This document shows positions 59,765 through 64,000 of a stretch of 64,000 nucleotides of DNA, piece by piece (within the stretch, counting starts at the first letter, position 1; every line of letters begins with the position of its first letter). The stretch is from Ricinus communis (taxonomy: Eukaryota > Streptophyta > Magnoliopsida > Malpighiales > Euphorbiaceae), in NCBI RefSeq assembly GCF_019578655.1, contig NC_063259.1:3150001-3214000 (forward strand), given 5' to 3'. Both the position numbers and the translations under genes were made by a program. The notes beneath the pieces are model-generated. The model searched no databases. It saw nothing but the letters and a program-made list of their open reading frames with translations, and was not told where the DNA came from.

Positions 59765-60140
59765 TTTCTGGCAGGAGACTAATTTTGATAAGGCATGACC
59801 ACGCTTTTTTACAGCTCTCCCAAAAGCGTTAACATAATTTATTACAGAAGCTCGTCTCTTATAAGGTGTGACCACGCCTTGTTTCAAAACATCTTCTGTT
59901 TTGTTTTGACTTCTGCACTTAATTTTACAGAAGCTCGTCTCTTATAAGGCGTGACCACGCCTTGTTTCAAAACATCTTCTTTTTTTATTTTAATGACTTC
60001 ACTTAATTTTACAGAATCTCGTTTCTTATAAAGCGTGACCATGCCTTATCTCAAAACGTCTTCTGCTTTGTTTTGACTTCTTTACTTTATTTTACAGAAG
60101 CTTGTTTCTTTTAAGGCGTGACCATGCCTTATCTCAAACC
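59765..60140 (+). repeat. 83-bp tandem repeat carrying the palindrome (5 copies)
   Basis: Five units each contain TTTTACAGAAGCTCGTCTC-type sequence followed by the palindrome AAGGCGTGACCACGCCTT or a variant. Palindromes start at 59790, 59863, 59946, 60030 and 60113, intervals of 73, 83, 84 and 83 bp. The same palindrome occurs twice per LTR, so the element holds nine copies. Confidence 0.85.
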
Positions 60141-61857
60141 ACTCTTTTTTTATTATTGTTTATTTTTTTATTTTATTTTTTATTATTATTTATTTTTTAA
60201 TTTTTTAATTTTTTATTATTATTTTTATTATTTATTTTTGTGCTTAAAACATGAGAGAGAGAGAGAGAAAAGAAAAGAGAACATTTTATTTTGCCATAGC
60301 CACCAACGTTTTGTTTTCTTTTGCAGCAGCCATCACCAAAACATCCTATTTTCACTGGGCGGTTCTATCTCCTTTCCATCATCACCATTAACTATTCAGT
60401 CCGAGTTGCTCGCAAATCAAGGGAGTTTCATATTTCTTTTCATTTCTTTTGTGAGCCATTTTCTTTTTGATACATTGAGGACAATGTATAGTTTAGGTGT
60501 AGGGGAGGAATATGATAATTACATGATTTCCTTTTCTTTTTGAAAATATCTTTTTATGCTTACAATTAGGTATGCTTTAATTCATATGTACTACTTTTTC
60601 TTTTGCAACCTTGAGTTTTATTTTGATAACCTGGAATACCATGTAAGTTAGAAATACATTTTTGGTTTGAATTTCAATGCATGAAAGGGGATAAGCATGA
60701 TTAGTGTTTCTTTAAAACTATCTGAAGGTATCTCATTAGTTTATTGATTGAAAAATGCACAAGACTTGATACAAATATGAACATTCAAGTGAGCTTTTGA
60801 GCCTTAGAGCAGTTCATTATATTTTGCTCTGATTATTTTTTATGAGTGTTATCAAACTAGTATGATTATTTTAGAACTTGCTTCTAAATTCATGTTGAGA
60901 CCACATCTTTGGATTGATGCTTTAATATGATAAGGGCAATTAGGATTAACCTATTCTTAGACTCTTAAAAAAACCTACCTTGTTGATTTTTCCTTTTAGT
61001 CAGCCACTTTGAGCCTATTTTCTTTTTTTTTTCTTGCTTTTAACACATGTTGTTTAACCCAAGACCTTTCGTTTGCTACCTCTATTTTTCTACCCTTGTC
61101 AAGACAAGAAGGGAAGTGTTGCATGGTACGAATGAAATAGAGAAAAGAAAAAAGAGACAAAAAGAAAACAAAAAAGAAAAGAAAAAGAGAAAAAATAAAA
61201 AAAGAAGTGGGAAAGAAAAGGAAGAAAAAGAGGAAAAGAAAGTTGATATCTATTCCTTTCATGAAGAGGAGAATTGAAGAATTATTCATCAAATATATTG
61301 AATTAAATTGTTACTCCTCATAAGTTCTCATATAAAATGTGGGAATAAATATCAACTTTCGAATTTTTTTTTGTAGTGTGTTTCATGGATGTGGCATAAG
61401 TTATCATGCAAGAATCTAATCTTTTTGTCTTGATTATGAAATATTTCAGCTCTTCCTTTTATCACACCCTTTCCTAAGCCCCATTACAACCCTTGTAAAG
61501 TCCCTTTGATTCTTGCATCTAATTCATGTGTAGTGGTAGAGACTTGATTCATTAGCAAGCTTGTGGTAATAACATGCTATGTTTTGATTCTGAGAGTAAA
61601 TGCACCCTAAACACTTTAAGAGTATTGAGTGAAACTATGTTAGGGTGTTAAGTCTCATTGCTTTGATTTTGATGAATTATTGAGATACCTGTTCTTTATA
61701 CAAAATTTAACCTATGAGTGCTAATCTCTTGATTGTCATTACTATTCAGCACATTAATGTATGTTTAACTTATTTAGTATTTGAGGAGATTAAAAGAGAC
61801 GAAAGGAAGGTTAAAAGGAGAATTGGTATGAGGTATGCTTGAGGACAAGCATAAATT
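60141..61857 (+). other. Athila non-coding 3' region
   Basis: This is the long region between coding remnant and 3' LTR that is typical of Athila elements, where others may carry an env-like ORF. Only low-complexity open frames are seen: T-rich at 60118-60543 and purine-rich (AGAAAAGAAAAAAGAGAC-type) at 61130-61260. A second polypurine-like word, AGGTGTAGGGGAGGAA, preceded by GAGGACAATGTAT, lies at 60495-60510. No env-like protein is recognisable. Confidence 0.6.
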
Positions 61858-61872
61858 AGGTGTCGGGGAATT
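61858..61872 (+). other. polypurine tract of Athila element
   Basis: AGGTGTCGGGGAATT abuts the 3' LTR start TGATAGG at 61873. The preceding GAGGACAAGCATAAATT is the usual Athila context. Confidence 0.75.
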
Positions 61873-63263
61873 TGATAGGTCACAAATAGTTATATTTATT
61901 ATGTTTAATTCCCTTGCGATTTGATTGAATAATGTACTTAATTATAGAAATTCTGTTTATTCTGACTTAGGTGATGAAATATCAAGGATGGAGTAAAATT
62001 CAGCCTAAAGACATGTTTTAAGTCATCATTTGTCAAAAACCAAGTCTTTTGGAGAAGATGCAGATATTTGCACAGAAGATCACTGTCGACAAGGCGTGAC
62101 CACACCTTACAACCCATGAGCTTCGCAGAAATTTGTGCAGAAGACAACTGTCGACAAAGCGTGACCACGCCTTGCGTCCCGAGAGCTGCTGAAAGATGCG
62201 AAAGAGAGCTTCAAAATTTTCAGAGATTAGTTTGTGGTGGACTTATCTCTAGTTAATTTCCTTTATTTTTTGAAGTGTTGGATTAAGAGAACTTTCTTCC
62301 ATGTATTTAGGATTTTAATTTATTTAGATCACTCTTAATCTTATCCTTCCTTATAGGGATAAGATTAAATAGGAAGCTTATTTTTTTTTATAAGGATTCT
62401 ATTATTAGGGTTTAGGGTTTTACTTCCTATATAAGGACTGCTGGAAGTACTTTTATTCATTCATATTCTTATTCTTCTTCTACTCTCTATAATTCTTGTA
62501 AATCCTTACTCCACCATGAGTGACTAAGTTTTTAGTTTCTAATTCAAGAGTGAATAAATTCCAATTGTAATTTTATGAGGCTTTATGCTTAACATAATTC
62601 TTCTTTAATTCAAGTATTCTTTATTTCTTGTTCTTATTATTTATGAATTATTGATATTGATTGAACTGACGACTCAACTTTCATATTGATTCTTCTATTG
62701 CTAAACTTTGAGTTTGTGATCCGTAATTGTCATGAACGATTGACACAAGTAGCAAGGAGCTAGCTCATATGTGTATGATTGTGGCTTACTCGAATTACAT
62801 AGCCTGCATGATAGGCTCTAGGGAAATAAAGGAACAAGGTTAATTCAATTGCAGTTATCTCAATTAATTAATATTGGTTTAGTCATTCTCATTACTTTTA
62901 ATGCTATCATTAAGTTGATATGGAACGCTATCGTGCCTAGTTGAGTAATGGTAAGTTTTGATTTAGATGTTGGGTTTGAGTCAATTATATTAGGAGAATT
63001 ACACTTGTTGCGGCTTTTTCGAATAAGTAGACTAAGTACTTGAATAGAAGAATTGATATTTTAGCCTATGATCATGATTACAATTGGATGGAATTAGCAC
63101 TCTTGACTTGGAAATTTGTTAAGAGTGATTTTTATTTACTTTAATATTCAGTATTCATTATTTTCTGCTTATTTATAATTTTGATTCAAACATTCAAAAT
63201 CCCCCCTTTTATTTTACTTTGAGAAGCTATCCACATTGGTTCCCTTGGGTTTCGACCCGGTTT
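61873..63263 (+). repeat. 3' LTR of Athila-type element, lacking its last 67 bp
   Basis: Aligned with the 5' LTR from TGATAGGTCACAAATAG through TCCCTTGGGTTTCGACCCGG and TTT at 63263. The 5' LTR continues a further 67 bp (57034-57100) before its CA end; here the array starts instead (ACCCTTCTTACGAGG). Palindrome modules are at 62091 and 62156, the inverted repeat at 62335-62368, and the TATA box at 62428. Confidence 0.88.
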
Positions 63264-63625
63264 ACCCTTCTTACGAGGTTGTTCTCTCATAGTCATAAAT
63301 ATACCCCTCTTATGAGGCTGTTTTCTCATATTCACTAATATACTCCTTTTACGGGGTTGTTTTCTCATACTCATAAATATAGCCCTCTTATGGGGTTATT
63401 TTCTCATACTCCTAAATATACCCCCTTTTATGGGGATATCGTCTCATATTTATAACCTTACCTCCCTTATGTAGTTATTTTTTCATATTCACAAATCTAT
63501 TCCTTTTATAAGGTTGTTTTCTAAGACTCATAAATATACCCCTCTTATGGGGTTGTTTTCTCATAGTCATAAATATACTCCACTTAGGGGGTTGTTTCCT
63601 TTTACTCACAAATATACCCTTCTTC
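63264..63625 (-). repeat. 39-bp tandem array, - orientation, block 7
   Basis: About nine monomers in - orientation follow the 3' LTR without gap, continuing the block left of 55643. The block ends at about 63625 (AAATATACCCTTCTTCTGAG), where unrelated sequence begins. Confidence 0.93.
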
Positions 63626-64000
63626 TGAGGATTGATATGCATTGTGTTACACATGTTTATATTCCCAATTACTTCCATTTTTGTGCATAGTTATCTTGTT
63701 TTATGCCAGAATCACCTGTGTTTTTATTCGTTTCATGTTTCAGGTGATCATCGATGGACATTATCAGTATTCGAGGGAGAAATGTACGAATACAGGCCAA
63801 CAGCCTGGACTCTAACCGTGCTGAACCATCAACATTTGACCCTCAAAGGTGGCCTTTTGGCATGGTATTCAAGGCCACTACAGCCTCCATCATGGCCCGT
63901 GGTGGCTCAACACTGGCAAGGGCATGGTCACGGAGAATAGGCTAATTTTCAGGACTCGAAGGTCCAGCACGGGCTTGAGCACGGTCATGCTGACCAGCAT
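63626..64000. other. unclassified sequence at the right edge
   Basis: Non-array DNA runs to the end of the window. A T-rich stretch ending TTTCATGTTTCAG at about 63743 looks like an intron end, and the following frame (63754-63945) reads MDIISIRGRNVRIQANSLDS, then EPSTFDPQRWPFGMVFKATT. I do not recognise it. It may be the edge of another element whose remainder lies outside. An ATGCTGACCAGCAT palindrome sits at 63987-64000. Confidence 0.4.

Larger units (their letters stand above)
55643..63263 (+). mobile_element. non-autonomous Athila-type Ty3/gypsy element
   Basis: It has two similar LTRs (55643-57100 and 61873-63263), a tRNA-Asp-type primer site, Athila-type gag and protease, and a polypurine tract next to the 3' LTR. 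RT, RNase H and most of integrase are absent: the protease runs into a short segment that looks like the integrase tail. It sits in - orientation array, and the word TACCCTT occurs both just before the 5' LTR and at the 3' junction, consistent with a target-site duplication. The 3' LTR is 67 bp shorter than the 5' one. LTR identity by eye is roughly 95-97%, so this is the youngest insertion in the window. Confidence 0.9.

Noticed and set aside
60118..60543. 141-codon frame as an env-like gene
   Set aside because: The first half is a T/A homopolymer tract (Phe/Tyr/Leu runs) and it overlaps the palindrome repeat; no signal peptide followed by a recognisable domain.
61047..61277. 76-codon Lys/Glu-rich frame and its antisense Phe-rich frame
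   Set aside because: Purine-rich low-complexity stretch; both strands are open only because of composition.

Overview
The window is repeat-dominated nuclear DNA from a plant, most likely a eudicot. The evidence is the set of plant LTR-retrotransposon lineages present: a Tekay/Del-type chromovirus, an Ogre/Tat-type element with a second RNase H, a Ty1/copia remnant, and an Athila element with a tRNA-Asp primer site. I found no intact host gene, no rRNA or tRNA gene, and nothing prokaryotic.

The background is one very large tandem array with a unit of about 39 bp. It covers 1-8423, 17324-20559, 21864-25318, 26312-44914, 53318-55642 and 63264-63625, plus a 164-bp patch at 16801-16964. That is roughly 36.5 kb, or about 940 monomers. 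Two landmark pieces of the monomer are GTATATTTGTGAGTATGAG and AAAACAACCCCGTAAGAGG. Because 39 is three times 13, three of the six frames stay open for long stretches and give protein-like 13-residue repeats (MRKQPRKRGIFVS on +; FSHTHKYTPLTGL and LILTNIPLLRGCF on -). I treat these as by-products of the unit length, not genes. Monomer subtypes recur in a fixed order with a spacing near 545 bp, which suggests a 14-monomer higher-order unit. The array is in + orientation up to 44914 except for a small flip at about 1578-1727 and a 4-kb inverted block at 35931-39902. To the right of 53318 it is in - orientation.

Insertions break the array. (1) 8424-17323 is a degenerate Tekay-like chromovirus (+) with gag, protease, RT, RNase H, integrase and chromodomain remnants. 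Its 3' LTR has lost about 1.7 kb, replaced by about four array monomers. (2) 20560-21863 is a reversed gag fragment of the same family that starts at its primer site. (3) 25319-26311 is probably an LTR or LTR fragment in - orientation. (4) 44915-53317 is a composite: an antisense plant-mobile-domain/DUF7745-like ORF with an intron (+), a decayed Ogre/Tat pol (-), and a truncated copia gag, 3' region and LTR stub (+). (5) 55643-63263 is an Athila-type element (+) with two similar LTRs. It encodes only gag-protease fused to what looks like the integrase tail, so it is an internally deleted, non-autonomous element. Its 3' LTR lacks the last 67 bp. The last 375 bp of the window are unclassified.

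The most unusual features are the 39-bp/14-mer organisation, array DNA sitting inside or at the ends of retrotransposon LTRs, the large inverted block, the antisense ORF of the Tat element, and a recurring 18-bp hyphenated palindrome in the Athila element. All positions were read by eye; array boundaries are good to about 5-20 bp.
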